Positions 8,140 through 16,036 of a stretch of DNA of 33,914 nucleotides are shown piece by piece (the first letter of the stretch is position 1; each line of letters opens with the position of its first letter). The notes under the pieces are model-generated. The model saw only the letters and a program-made list of their open reading frames with translations, was not told the DNA's origin and did not search any database. Origin of the DNA: Phosphoribacter sp035448065 (GTDB taxonomy: Bacteria; Actinomycetota; Actinomycetes; Actinomycetales; Dermatophilaceae); contig DAOTIG010000021.1 in assembly GCA_035448065.1 (NCBI GenBank), positions 1 to 33,914 on the forward strand, given 5' to 3'. The translations under genes and the position numbers were made by a program.

Positions 8140-9387
8140 ATGACCCCCCAGTTCACCGAGCACGAGTTCCGGCCTGTCATCCTCGGCGCCGACATCACGG
8201 CATACACGCTGGTCCGGACGTTCTACGAGGCGTATGCCGTGCGGCCGCTCGTCGTCAACATGAGCCACACCCCGGTCATCGAGACCTCCGCCCTGTGCGA
8301 GCACGTCTTCGTCGAGGACTTCGAGAAGACCGACGTCTTCGTCGACGCGCTCGTCCGGATCGGGCAGACCTACGGCCGCGACGCCGGCAAGAAGCTCGTC
8401 ATCCTCGGCTGCGGCGACTGGTACGTCCGGATGCTCGTCGAGAACAAGGCCGCCCTCGCCGAGCACTTCCTCATCCCCTACATCGACCTCGACCTCTACG
8501 ACCAGCTCGTCCTCAAGGACCGCTTCTACGGCATCCTCGACGAACTCGACATCCCCTACCCCCGCACCGTCGTCTACGACTGCCGCACCCGCGAGCTGCC
8601 GGACGTCAGCCACCTGGGCTGGCCGCTCGTCGCCAAGCCGGCGAGCTCCGCGCTCTACCACTACGCCCAGTTCCCCGGGAAGAAGAAGGTCTTCATCCTG
8701 CAGGACGAGGCCGAGCTGCACGCCATGCTCGACGGCCTCGCCCAGAGCAGCTACGACTACACCTTCCTCTTCCAGGAGTTCATCCCGGGCGACGACGCCA
8801 ACATGCGCGTCCTCACCTGCTACTCCGACCGACACGGCAAGGTGCACTTCGGCTCGGTCGGCCACACCCTGCTCGAGGAGCACGTCCCCTCGGCGATCGG
8901 CAACCCGTGCGCGATCATCTCCACCGAGCAGGACGAGCTCGTCCACCAGGCCAAGCGCTTCCTCGAGCACGTCGGCTACACCGGATTCTCGAACTTCGAC
9001 ATCAAGTACGACCCCCGCGACGGGTCCTTCCGCTTCTTCGAGATCAACGTCCGCCTCGGTCGCAGCAACTACTACGTCACCGGCGCCGGGCACAACGTCG
9101 CCGAGTGGATCGTCCGCGACCTGGTCCGCGAGGAGCCGATGCAGGGGCTGACCATCTCCCGCGGCGAGCACCTCTTCACCTTCGTCCCCCGCTACGTCAT
9201 CAAGACCTTCGTCGGCGACAAAGCCTTGCGGGACAAGGCGCTTCGGCTCATCAAGGAGGGCCGCTGGAGCGATCCGCAGCGGTATGCCGCGGACCTCTCA
9301 CCCAAGCGGCGCGCCTATCTGCTCGCCTACGCGGTCAACCAGGTCCGCAAGTTCCACCGTTACCTGCCCAAGCCGAAGGCGAGCTGA
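8140..9387 (+). CDS. ATP-grasp carboxylate-amine ligase, D-aspartate ligase (AslFm)-like
   Basis: A 415-aa cytoplasmic ATP-grasp enzyme. It resembles the D-aspartate ligase of Enterococcus faecium (AslFm), which attaches D-Asp to the stem-peptide diamino acid of UDP-MurNAc-pentapeptide. Shared-looking segments include the N-terminal PVILGADITAYTLVRTFYEA, VAKPASS (ATP-binding Lys), FQEFIPGDDANMRVLTCY, HTLLEEHVPSAIGN and YTGFSNFDIKYDPRDG, then FFEINVRLGRSNYYV with the metal-binding Glu/Asn. Start ATG 8140 has AAGG 7 bases upstream and lies just downstream of the promoter. Its TGA overlaps the racemase ATG. A racemase partner favours a D-amino acid substrate; D-Asp itself is inferred. Confidence 0.75.
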   Translation: MTPQFTEHEFRPVILGADITAYTLVRTFYEAYAVRPLVVNMSHTPVIETSALCEHVFVEDFEKTDVFVDALVRIGQTYGRDAGKKLVILGCGDWYVRMLVENKAALAEHFLIPYIDLDLYDQLVLKDRFYGILDELDIPYPRTVVYDCRTRELPDVSHLGWPLVAKPASSALYHYAQFPGKKKVFILQDEAELHAMLDGLAQSSYDYTFLFQEFIPGDDANMRVLTCYSDRHGKVHFGSVGHTLLEEHVPSAIGNPCAIISTEQDELVHQAKRFLEHVGYTGFSNFDIKYDPRDGSFRFFEINVRLGRSNYYVTGAGHNVAEWIVRDLVREEPMQGLTISRGEHLFTFVPRYVIKTFVGDKALRDKALRLIKEGRWSDPQRYAADLSPKRRAYLLAYAVNQVRKFHRYLPKPKAS

Positions 9388-10115
9388 TGCTGTCTGCTGC
9401 CGGGGTGCTCGGCGGGCTCGGCCCGATGGCGACGGTCTACTTCATGGAGCGGGTCATCGACCGCACCGACTCCCCCGACGACCAGGGCCACGTCCCCATG
9501 CTCGTGTGGAACGACCCGTCCGTCCCGGACCGCACGGCATACCTCACCGGCTCCAGCGAGGCCGACCCGCTGCCGGCGATGATCGCCGGCGCGCAGGCCC
9601 TTGAGCGGGCCGGCGTGAGCTTCATCGCGATGCCGTGCAACACCGCCCATTACTTCTACGACGCCCTCGACTCCTCGGTCGGCATTCCCTTCCTGCACAT
9701 CGTCACCGAGACCCTCGACGAGGCCGCGCGTCGGGTGCCGGGCCTGCACACGGTCGGCATCCTCGCCACCGACGGCACGGTCCGCACCGGCACCTACCAG
9801 CAGGCCGCCGAGGCAGCCGGGCTCACCTGCCTGGTGCCCGACGACGAGGTCCAGGCGGAGGTCATGGCGATGATCTATGCCGGCGTGAAAGCCGGTGTGC
9901 CAGTGGAGCGTTCGCGCCTCGCTGCCGCCGTCGAGCACCTGCGCGAGCGGGGCGCCCAGGCCGTGCTGCTCGCGTGCACCGAGCTGTCCATCCTGCAGCG
10001 CGACGTCGCGCTGTGGGACGCCGACGTCGTCGACTCGGTCGACGCCCTGGCCCGGGCGACGGTCCTCGCCAGCGGCCGACGCCTGCGTGACCTGTCCGGA
10101 GAGGGAGAGCGCTGA
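9387..10115 (+). CDS. Aspartate/glutamate racemase family protein
   Basis: A 242-aa PLP-independent two-cysteine racemase. The N-terminal GVLGGLGPMAT is typical of aspartate racemases rather than MurI. The catalytic pair is visible as Cys84 in AMPCNTAH and Cys197 in LLACTELS. Its ATG shares one base with the stop of the ATP-grasp ligase, and its TGA shares one base with the asnB ATG, so all three are translated in series. The likely job is to make D-Asp from L-Asp for the ligase. In enterococci and lactococci a racemase gene likewise sits beside the D-Asp ligase gene. D-Glu or another substrate cannot be excluded from sequence. Confidence 0.85.
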   Translation: MLSAAGVLGGLGPMATVYFMERVIDRTDSPDDQGHVPMLVWNDPSVPDRTAYLTGSSEADPLPAMIAGAQALERAGVSFIAMPCNTAHYFYDALDSSVGIPFLHIVTETLDEAARRVPGLHTVGILATDGTVRTGTYQQAAEAAGLTCLVPDDEVQAEVMAMIYAGVKAGVPVERSRLAAAVEHLRERGAQAVLLACTELSILQRDVALWDADVVDSVDALARATVLASGRRLRDLSGEGER

Positions 10116-12022
10116 TGTGTGGATTCGTGGGGTATGCCGTGCGCCCGACCGAGCGGGTCGCCACGGCGAGCGGGCAGGCGGTCGATCACGAGCAGCTCAT
10201 CGAGGAGATGGGCCTGGCGATCGAGCACCGCGGCCCGGACCAGCACGCGCACTTCGTCGACGAGGGCATCGCGCTGGGCTTCCGGCGGCTGTCGATCATC
10301 GACCTCGAGGGCGGCAGCCAGCCGATCCTCAACGAGGACGAGACCAAGGTGCTGGTCTTCAACGGCGAGATCTACAACTACCAGGGCCTGCGCGAGGAGC
10401 TCATCGCCGCCGGGCACACCTTCCGCACGCACACCGACTCCGAGGTCGTCCTGCACGGCTACGAGCAGTGGGGCCAGGCGGTGCTGGACCGGCTGCGCGG
10501 CATGTTCGCCTTCGTCATCTGGGACCGCCCCACTCAGACCCTCTTCGCCGCCCGGGACATCTTCGGGATCAAGCCCTTCTACTACTCGACCGGCGGCGGT
10601 CAGCTCATCTTCGGATCAGAGATCAAGGGCTTCCTGCCCCACCCGGGCTTCCACAAGGCGGTCAACGAGTCCCGGCTGCCGGACTACCTGTGCTTCGAGT
10701 ACGTGCCGGACCGGGAGACGATGTTCGAGGGCGTGCACAAGCTGCTCGCCGGCGAGTGCCTCACCTGGTCGGCCACCGCCGGCGCCGACGATGGCCAGAC
10801 CGCCGCCCCGCCGGTGATCCGGCGGTACTTCGACTTCGACTACCGGATCGACGAGGGCAAGTCCCTGGACCAGTGGGTCGACCTCATCGCCGAGACCTTC
10901 ACCGCGTCGGTGCGGACGCACAAGATCGCCGACGTCGAGGTCGGCTGCTTCCTGTCCTCGGGTGTCGACAGCAGCTACGCGACCAACGAGCTGGCCAAGA
11001 TCCAGAGTGTGCGCTCCTTCTCGGTCGGCTACGCCGAGGAGAGATACTCCGAGCTGCCCTTCGCCCAGGCGACCTCCGAGCGGATCGGCGTGGAGAACGT
11101 CTCGACGAAGATCAGCGCCGAGGACTTCTTCGGCGCCGTGGGCCAGATTCAGTACCACATGGACGAGCCACTGCCGAACCCCTCCGCGATCCCGCTCTAC
11201 TACCTGGCCCGCTCGGCCGCCAGGCACGTCAAGGTCGTGCTGTCCGGCGAGGGCGCCGACGAGCTCTTCGGCGGCTACAACTCCTACAGCGAGGCGGTCG
11301 CCTACGGCCCCTACCAGCGTCGCGTGCCGGCGCCGGTGCGACGCGGCCTGGCCAAGGCCGCCGCGAAGCTGCCCTCGGTGCCCGGCAAGCGCTTCCTCAT
11401 GCGGGCCGCCACCCCCATCGAGGAGCGCTTCTTCCGGCACGAGTACAACTTCACCGCAGCCGAGCGGGCGGCATACCTCGCCCCACGGCTGCGCGGGATG
11501 GCAATGCGGGCGCCCGCCGAGCTGACCCGGCCGCACTTCGCCAAGGTCGCCGGGCACGACGACGTGACGAAGATGCAGTACGCCGACTTCCACACCTGGC
11601 TGCTGCACGACATCCTGCTCAAGGCCGACAAGATGTCGATGGCCTCCTCGCTCGAGCTGCGGGTGCCCTTCCTGGACCGCGAGGTGCTCAAGGTCGCGCT
11701 GGCGATCCCGGCCCGCTATCGGGTGCGCAAGGGCTCGACCAAGGCCGCGCTCCGGCTGGCGGCGCTGCGCGAGCTGCCGCCCGAGACCGCACACAAGCCC
11801 AAGCTGGGCTTCCCGGTGCCGCTTGCCGATTGGCTGCGTGACGAGCGCTGGTACGCCCAGGTGAAGGCGGCCTTCACGTCGCCGACGGCGGCGCACTTCT
11901 TCGACGTCGACGAGATCGTCGCGCTGCTCGACGAGCACCGGGCCGGCGGCTCGCAGATGAAGCGGATCTGGACGATCTACTGCTTCCTGCTCTGGCACGA
12001 GGAGTTCTTCGAGCGGCGCTGA
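10115..12022 (+). CDS. asnB: Glutamine-hydrolysing asparagine synthase
   Basis: A 635-aa class II glutamine amidotransferase. Cys2 after Met1 (MCGFVGYAV) is the N-terminal nucleophile; RGPDQHAHF, RRLSIIDLEGGSQP and FNGEIYNY complete the glutaminase domain. The synthetase domain has the ATP pyrophosphatase loop FLSSGVDSS (around residue 281) and SGEGADELFGGY. The length is normal. Relatives do more than make free Asn: LtsA/AsnB amidates meso-DAP in corynebacteria and mycobacteria, and AsnH amidates D-Asp in lactococcal crossbridges. Overlap with the racemase and the D-Asp-ligase-like gene makes D-Asp to D-Asn amidation the most economical guess; meso-DAP amidation is the main alternative. Confidence 0.92.
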   Translation: MCGFVGYAVRPTERVATASGQAVDHEQLIEEMGLAIEHRGPDQHAHFVDEGIALGFRRLSIIDLEGGSQPILNEDETKVLVFNGEIYNYQGLREELIAAGHTFRTHTDSEVVLHGYEQWGQAVLDRLRGMFAFVIWDRPTQTLFAARDIFGIKPFYYSTGGGQLIFGSEIKGFLPHPGFHKAVNESRLPDYLCFEYVPDRETMFEGVHKLLAGECLTWSATAGADDGQTAAPPVIRRYFDFDYRIDEGKSLDQWVDLIAETFTASVRTHKIADVEVGCFLSSGVDSSYATNELAKIQSVRSFSVGYAEERYSELPFAQATSERIGVENVSTKISAEDFFGAVGQIQYHMDEPLPNPSAIPLYYLARSAARHVKVVLSGEGADELFGGYNSYSEAVAYGPYQRRVPAPVRRGLAKAAAKLPSVPGKRFLMRAATPIEERFFRHEYNFTAAERAAYLAPRLRGMAMRAPAELTRPHFAKVAGHDDVTKMQYADFHTWLLHDILLKADKMSMASSLELRVPFLDREVLKVALAIPARYRVRKGSTKAALRLAALRELPPETAHKPKLGFPVPLADWLRDERWYAQVKAAFTSPTAAHFFDVDEIVALLDEHRAGGSQMKRIWTIYCFLLWHEEFFERR

Positions 12023-12042
12023 GCCGGCGCTCGAGCCGGCTC
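12021..12042. terminator. Hairpin between convergent asnB and menC
   Basis: GAGCCGGC (12021-12028) and GCCGGCTC (12035-12042) form a perfect 8-bp GC stem with a 6-base loop. It starts within the asnB stop codon and lies in the 33-base gap between the convergent genes, so it could serve both directions. There is no T-run, as is common in high-GC actinobacteria. Confidence 0.5.
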
Positions 12043-12055
12043 GACGGCAGCGGCA

Positions 12056-13048
12056 TCAGCCCAGCGCGGCGTAGCTGCTGATCAATCGCGCGCGCCACCA
12101 CGCCAGCCGCTCGGGCCCGGCGGCATGGCGGTCCAGCAGCTCCGGGTCGGCGACCACGCGCCGCGGCGTGAGCCAACCAGCCTGCGGGACAAGGGGATCG
12201 GCGGTGACCTCGCCGGTCAGCAGCCGGACCGTGCCCAAGCCGCAGGCATAGGGCAACTCCGGCAGCGCCGCCGCCAGCGCCACCCCGGCAGCGATGCCGA
12301 CCGAGCTGCCCAGCTCGCTCGACACGACCGCGGGCAGCCCGCACTCGCCGACGATCTCCAGCGCCCGGGCCACGCCACCGAGCGGCGCCACCTTGACGAC
12401 GACGAGGTCGGCAGCCTCCTCGCGGGCCACTCGGATCGGGTCCTCGGCCTTGCGCACCGACTCGTCGGCCGCGATGGGCACGTCGATACCGTTGCGCGCC
12501 AACGCCATTCGCAGCGCCTTGAGGTCCGGCACGTCGGGGCACGGCTGCTCCGCATATTCCAGCCGGTATGCCGCGAGCCGGCTCAGCGCGTCGGTCGCCT
12601 CCCGCACGTCCCACCCGCAGTTGGCGTCGACGCGGATCCGGCCCTCCGGCCCGAGGACGTCGCGGACCGCGGCCACCCGGTCGAGGTCGTCGGCGAGGGT
12701 CTGGCCCGGCTCGGCCACCTTGACCTTCGCCGTCGTGCAGCCGGCGAAGCGGGCCAGGACGTCGGGCACCTGCCCGGCCGGCACGGCCGGCACCGTCGCG
12801 TTGACCGGCACGCGGTCGCGGACCGGTGCCGGCCAGGCGGCATACGCGCTCTCGAGGGCGGCGGTGAGCCAGCGCGCGGACTCGGCGGCGTCGTACTCGA
12901 GGAAGGGCGCCCACTCCCCCCATCCGGACGGGCCGGGCAGCAGCGCGAGCTCCCGCTGCTCGACCCCGCGGAAGCGCACCCGCAGCGGGATCGACACGAC
13001 CCGCAGGCCGTCGAGCAAGGCCTCGAGCGGGGGCAGCTCAGCGGGCAT
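12056..13048 (-). CDS. menC: o-Succinylbenzoate synthase (MenC)
   Basis: A 330-aa enolase-superfamily enzyme that dehydrates SHCHC to o-succinylbenzoate. The catalytic set is visible: the KxK motif in TAKVKVAE, metal ligands in RVDANCGW, YAEQPCP and AADES, and the second active-site Lys in VVVKVAPLGG. Start ATG 13048 begins MPAELPPLEALLDGL. It overlaps the end of the upstream MFS gene by 11 bases, so translation is probably coupled. The reading frame continues upstream but only antisense-quality sequence is found there. The gene lies within the men region but on the opposite strand to menB, menE, menD and menF. Confidence 0.94.
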   Translation of the reverse strand: MPAELPPLEALLDGLRVVSIPLRVRFRGVEQRELALLPGPSGWGEWAPFLEYDAAESARWLTAALESAYAAWPAPVRDRVPVNATVPAVPAGQVPDVLARFAGCTTAKVKVAEPGQTLADDLDRVAAVRDVLGPEGRIRVDANCGWDVREATDALSRLAAYRLEYAEQPCPDVPDLKALRMALARNGIDVPIAADESVRKAEDPIRVAREEAADLVVVKVAPLGGVARALEIVGECGLPAVVSSELGSSVGIAAGVALAAALPELPYACGLGTVRLLTGEVTADPLVPQAGWLTPRRVVADPELLDRHAAGPERLAWWRARLISSYAALG

Positions 13049-14477
13049 CGGTGGGCTCCTCGGCCTGATCGGCGTCCGGCTCGGCGGGCGGGTCCGCGGG
13101 CGCGGGCGGGGGCTCGGCGGCGGCATACGCCCGAGTGAGCCGACCGTAGGGCGGGGCGGCGAAGGCGACCAGCACCGCTGCGAGCAGGAGCAGGCTGGCC
13201 ACGACGAACACGAGCGCGATGCCTCGCGCCTGCCCGTCACCGAGCAGCCAGCCGAAGCTGGACCGGCCGGCGTCGCCGGCCATGTAGGGGATCAGCCCGA
13301 ACTGGGCGATCGGGCCGATGAGGAAGGCCGAGATCGGGCTGGCCGCCGCCTCGACGCTCTGCCCGAAGCCGAACACCCGCCCCTGCTTCTCGAAGGGCAC
13401 GACCCGCTGCATGATCGTCTGCTCGGCCGCTTCGGCGACCGGCATGACCGCCATGAACAGGAAGATCCCGAGCACGTAGAGCCAGCCCCACTCGCGCAGC
13501 GTGAAGGTCAGCCCGAGCAGCGCCACGACGAGGTTGGCCAGCAACATGGTGCGAACGGGGCGTGAGCCGAGGCCGGCCTTGGCGACGAAGAGGCCGCCGA
13601 CGATGAAGCCGACGCTCGTCACGCCGAGCACGAGCCCCCACACCTCGACGCTGAAGAGGGTGAGGCCGTAGGGGTCCATGAGCGCCATGAAGACCCCGCC
13701 CACGAGGTTGTTGAAGGTGGTGAAGACGAGCAGCGCGACCAGCCCGGGCACCGCGCGCAGGGCCGCGATCGCGCCGGCGATGTCATAGGCCGACCGGTTG
13801 TGCTCGCCGCGCTCCGGGGGCAGCTCGGGGATGTCGACGGTGAGCAGGTGCACGAGCGACAGCGCGGTGAGCGCGATCGCGATGAGGGTGGTCCAGCCCA
13901 TGCCGAGCCGGCCGATGGACAGCCCGGAGAAGACGCTCGTCACCATGAAGGCCACCCCCTGCACGGTGCCGACCAAGCCGTTGGCCTTGTCGCGCTCGCC
14001 GTCGGGCACGAGCAGGGTCACCGTCGTCGACAGGGCGATGTTGCGCATCGACTCGACCACCCCGCCGATGAGGATGACCAGGCAGAACACCCAGAAGACC
14101 GGCCCACTCCAGTCGATGAGCCGCTCGACCGGGAAGGCGAGGTAGAGCCCGCCGGCCGCGAGATAGGCCACCGTGGTGATCGCGCTGGAGGCGAGCATCA
14201 CGGCCTTCTTGGTATGCCGGTCGACCAGCGTGCCGAACATCGTGCCGAAGACGGCGATGAGCAGCATGTAGGAGCCGCCGACGATCGAGGTGGCCAGCAC
14301 CGAGCGGGTCTGCAGATAGGCCCAGAAGGTCAGCGCGAACCACAGGTAGCTGCTCGTGACGTTGGCGACCAGGGTGTTGGCCAGCACCATCCGGAAGGCA
14401 CGCACGGTGCTCGGCCCGCGCACGACCCCCTCGGGCAGGCGCGCGGCCACGTGCACAGCAGCAGGTGGTGACTCCAC
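13038..14477 (-). CDS. MFS transporter
   Basis: A 479-aa major facilitator protein with about 12 hydrophobic helices in two halves. The usual MFS loop 2-3 region GTLVDRHTKK is present, and the C-terminal tail is Pro/Glu/Asp-rich. It resembles the enterobactin-exporter-like/MFS_3 type with no assignable substrate. The start chosen is GTG 14477 (VESPPAAVHV) because a TAGCGT box ends 7 bases upstream on the minus strand; GTG 14507 is in frame but precedes the box. The stop overlaps the menC start, so the two form an operon. A fragment of another MFS N-terminus lies nearby at 14821-14934. Confidence 0.85.
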   Translation of the reverse strand: MESPPAAVHVAARLPEGVVRGPSTVRAFRMVLANTLVANVTSSYLWFALTFWAYLQTRSVLATSIVGGSYMLLIAVFGTMFGTLVDRHTKKAVMLASSAITTVAYLAAGGLYLAFPVERLIDWSGPVFWVFCLVILIGGVVESMRNIALSTTVTLLVPDGERDKANGLVGTVQGVAFMVTSVFSGLSIGRLGMGWTTLIAIALTALSLVHLLTVDIPELPPERGEHNRSAYDIAGAIAALRAVPGLVALLVFTTFNNLVGGVFMALMDPYGLTLFSVEVWGLVLGVTSVGFIVGGLFVAKAGLGSRPVRTMLLANLVVALLGLTFTLREWGWLYVLGIFLFMAVMPVAEAAEQTIMQRVVPFEKQGRVFGFGQSVEAAASPISAFLIGPIAQFGLIPYMAGDAGRSSFGWLLGDGQARGIALVFVVASLLLLAAVLVAFAAPPYGRLTRAYAAAEPPPAPADPPAEPDADQAEEPTDAR

Positions 14478-14484
14478 CCGCGAG

Positions 14485-14490
14485 ACGCTA
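14485..14490 (-). promoter_or_regulatory. -10 box of the MFS-menC operon, probable leaderless transcript
   Basis: TAGCGT on the minus strand with 7 bases to the GTG at 14477. No ribosome-binding site is visible, which fits transcription starting at the start codon. Confidence 0.5.
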
Positions 14491-14641
14491 GTGCACCGCA
14501 CCGACACGGTCGGCCGGGCTCGACCTCCTCAACAGCGGTGCTGCCCTGTGGCCCCTGCCTCGGCGATGACGAGCGGCGCTGATATCCCCAAGCCACGAAG
14601 GGCGTCTCGGTCTGATGCCATGGTGTGGGTGCGCCAGTACG

Positions 14642-14690
14642 CCGTGGTGGAGGAGCCCACCACAGCAGTTGGTGGAGGGGCCCACCACGG
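14642..14690. repeat. Nested inverted repeats of a GGTGGAGG(A/G)GCCCACCAC unit
   Basis: CCGTGGTGG (14642-14650) pairs with CCACCACGG (14682-14690) as an outer stem. Inside, two tandem copies each fold alone: GTGGTGG (14644-14650) with CCACCAC (14657-14663), and GGTGG (14671-14675) with CCACC (14682-14686). It lies in the divergent 475-base region between the MFS gene and menB. The function is unknown; the cruciform-like structure could be a protein site or a remnant of a mobile repeat. Confidence 0.7.
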
Positions 14691-14736
14691 TGTATCCGCC
14701 GGAGCAACCCTGCAGAGCTTGAGGCGGCCGAGCGGC

Positions 14737-14799
14737 CGGCGACCGGCGACCAGCGACCTGCGACCGGCGACCGGCGACCGGCGACCGGCGACCGGCGAC
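14737..14799 (+). repeat. 7-bp tandem repeat, nine copies of CGGCGAC
   Basis: Nine back-to-back 7-mers cover 63 bases. Seven are exact CGGCGAC; units 3 and 4 are CAGCGAC and CTGCGAC. It is intergenic, between the MFS promoter and menB. Seven is not a multiple of three, so it does not encode a repeat protein. Such arrays often vary in copy number between strains. Confidence 0.9.
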
Positions 14800-14820
14800 T
14801 CTACGTAGACGCGGGCCCGA

Positions 14821-14934
14821 CTCACCCTGCCGCTCTACCTCACCGCCGAGGGCGCCTCGCTCTTCGGCAACTCGGCCATCGCTATCGTGCTGCCCTGGCT
14901 GGTCCTGCAGCGCACCAGCGACCCGTCGGTCACG
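14821..14934 (+). pseudogene. N-terminal fragment of an MFS transporter
   Basis: The frame reads LPLYLTAEGASLFGNSAIAI then VLPWLVLQRTSDPS, a typical first transmembrane segment and following turn of MFS transporters. It has a TAG just upstream at 14806-14808 and no usable start before a mid-helix GTG (14887). It ends where the menB promoter begins, while remaining in frame with menB. It is best read as a broken gene remnant; it is not part of MenB, whose known N-terminus starts later. Confidence 0.65.
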
Positions 14935-14940
14935 CCCGGC

Positions 14941-14946
14941 TATCCT
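14941..14946 (+). promoter_or_regulatory. -10 box of menB, probable leaderless transcript
   Basis: TATCCT followed by 6 bases and the GTG at 14953. No ribosome-binding site is seen. Confidence 0.5.
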
Positions 14947-14952
14947 CGGGCC

Positions 14953-15921
14953 GTGAGCACCCTCCCCGGCGTCAGCGAGACCTTCGACCCCGAGGCCTGG
15001 CAGGAGGTGCCCGGCTTCGAGCGCCTCACCGACATCACCTACCACCGCGCCCGCGACCTGGGCTGCGTGCGCATCGCCTTCGACCGGCCCGAGGTGCTCA
15101 ACGCCTTCCGGCCGCACACCGTCGACGAGCTGTATGCCGCGCTCGACCACGCGCGCCGCAGCCCGGACGTCGGGGTGGTGCTGCTCACCGGCAACGGGCC
15201 CAGCCCGCGGGAGGGCTCGTCGGCGGCGACCGCCGGCTGGGCCTTCTGCACCGGCGGCGACCAGCGGATCCGGGGGCGCTCGGGCTACCAGTACGCCACC
15301 GACCACGCTGCCGAGGGGGCCGACGAGGGCGCGGGCGGCATCGACGAGCTGCGGGTCAAGGCCGAGGGCGGCCGACTGCACATTCTCGAGGTGCAGCGGC
15401 TGATCCGCACGATGCCGAAGATCGTCGTCGCCATGGTCAACGGCTGGGCGGCCGGCGGCGGGCACAGCCTGCACGTCGTCTGCGACCTCACCCTCGCCTC
15501 GCGGGAGCGCGCGCGGTTCAAGCAGACCGACGCCGACGTGGGCTCCTTCGACGGCGGCTACGGCTCGGCATACCTGGCAAAGATGGTGGGACAGAAGCGG
15601 GCTCGCGAGATCTTCTTCCTCGGCCGGGCCTATACCGCGCAAGAGATGGAGCGCTTCGGCGCGGTCAACCTGGTCGCCGACCACGCCGAGCTCGAGGCGA
15701 CCGGGCTGCAGGTGGCGCGCGAGATCCTCGGCAAGAGCCCGCAGGCCCAGCGGATGCTCAAGTTCGCCTTCAACCTCGTCGACGATGGGCTGGTCGGCCA
15801 GCAGGTCTTCGCCGGCGAGGCCACCCGACTGGCCTACATGACCGACGAGGCGGTCGAGGGCCGCGACCAGTTCCTGCAGAAGCGCGACCCCGACTGGTCC
15901 GGCTTCCCCTGGTACTTCTGA
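14953..15921 (+). CDS. menB: 1,4-Dihydroxy-2-naphthoyl-CoA synthase (MenB)
   Basis: A 322-aa crotonase-fold enzyme that cyclises o-succinylbenzoyl-CoA to 1,4-dihydroxy-2-naphthoyl-CoA. Family features are AFCTGGDQ (oxyanion/active-site loop), NGWAAGGGHSLHVVCDLTLA, DVGSFDGGYGSAYLA and the diagnostic C-terminus DWSGFPWYF. The N-terminus is slightly longer than in Bacillus MenB, as in other actinobacteria. GTG 14953 is chosen because TATCCT lies 6 bases upstream; the in-frame sequence before it is an MFS remnant. It is followed by a hairpin and menE on the same strand. Confidence 0.96.
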   Translation: MSTLPGVSETFDPEAWQEVPGFERLTDITYHRARDLGCVRIAFDRPEVLNAFRPHTVDELYAALDHARRSPDVGVVLLTGNGPSPREGSSAATAGWAFCTGGDQRIRGRSGYQYATDHAAEGADEGAGGIDELRVKAEGGRLHILEVQRLIRTMPKIVVAMVNGWAAGGGHSLHVVCDLTLASRERARFKQTDADVGSFDGGYGSAYLAKMVGQKRAREIFFLGRAYTAQEMERFGAVNLVADHAELEATGLQVAREILGKSPQAQRMLKFAFNLVDDGLVGQQVFAGEATRLAYMTDEAVEGRDQFLQKRDPDWSGFPWYF

Positions 15922-15926
15922 TCAGG

Positions 15927-15973
15927 GGTGGAGGTATTCGGCTGCGCCCCAAACACCGTGACTTACCTCCACC
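15927..15973. terminator. Long inverted repeat downstream of menB
   Basis: GGTGGAGGTA (15927-15936) and TACCTCCACC (15964-15973) are a perfect 10-bp dyad with a 27-base loop, five bases after the menB stop. There is no T-run. It could end menB transcription or be a site controlling menE, whose promoter starts 52 bases later. The GGTGGAGG arm echoes the repeats at 14642-14690. Confidence 0.45.
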
Positions 15974-16024
15974 GAGAAGAGGCGATGCCGCGGAACCCCC
16001 GCGAAGCGGACATCCCGGCGCGCC

Positions 16025-16030
16025 TAGACT
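16025..16030 (+). promoter_or_regulatory. -10 box of menE, probable leaderless transcript
   Basis: TAGACT, then 6 bases, then the GTG at 16037; no ribosome-binding site is present. Confidence 0.5.
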
Positions 16031-16036
16031 GACCGG

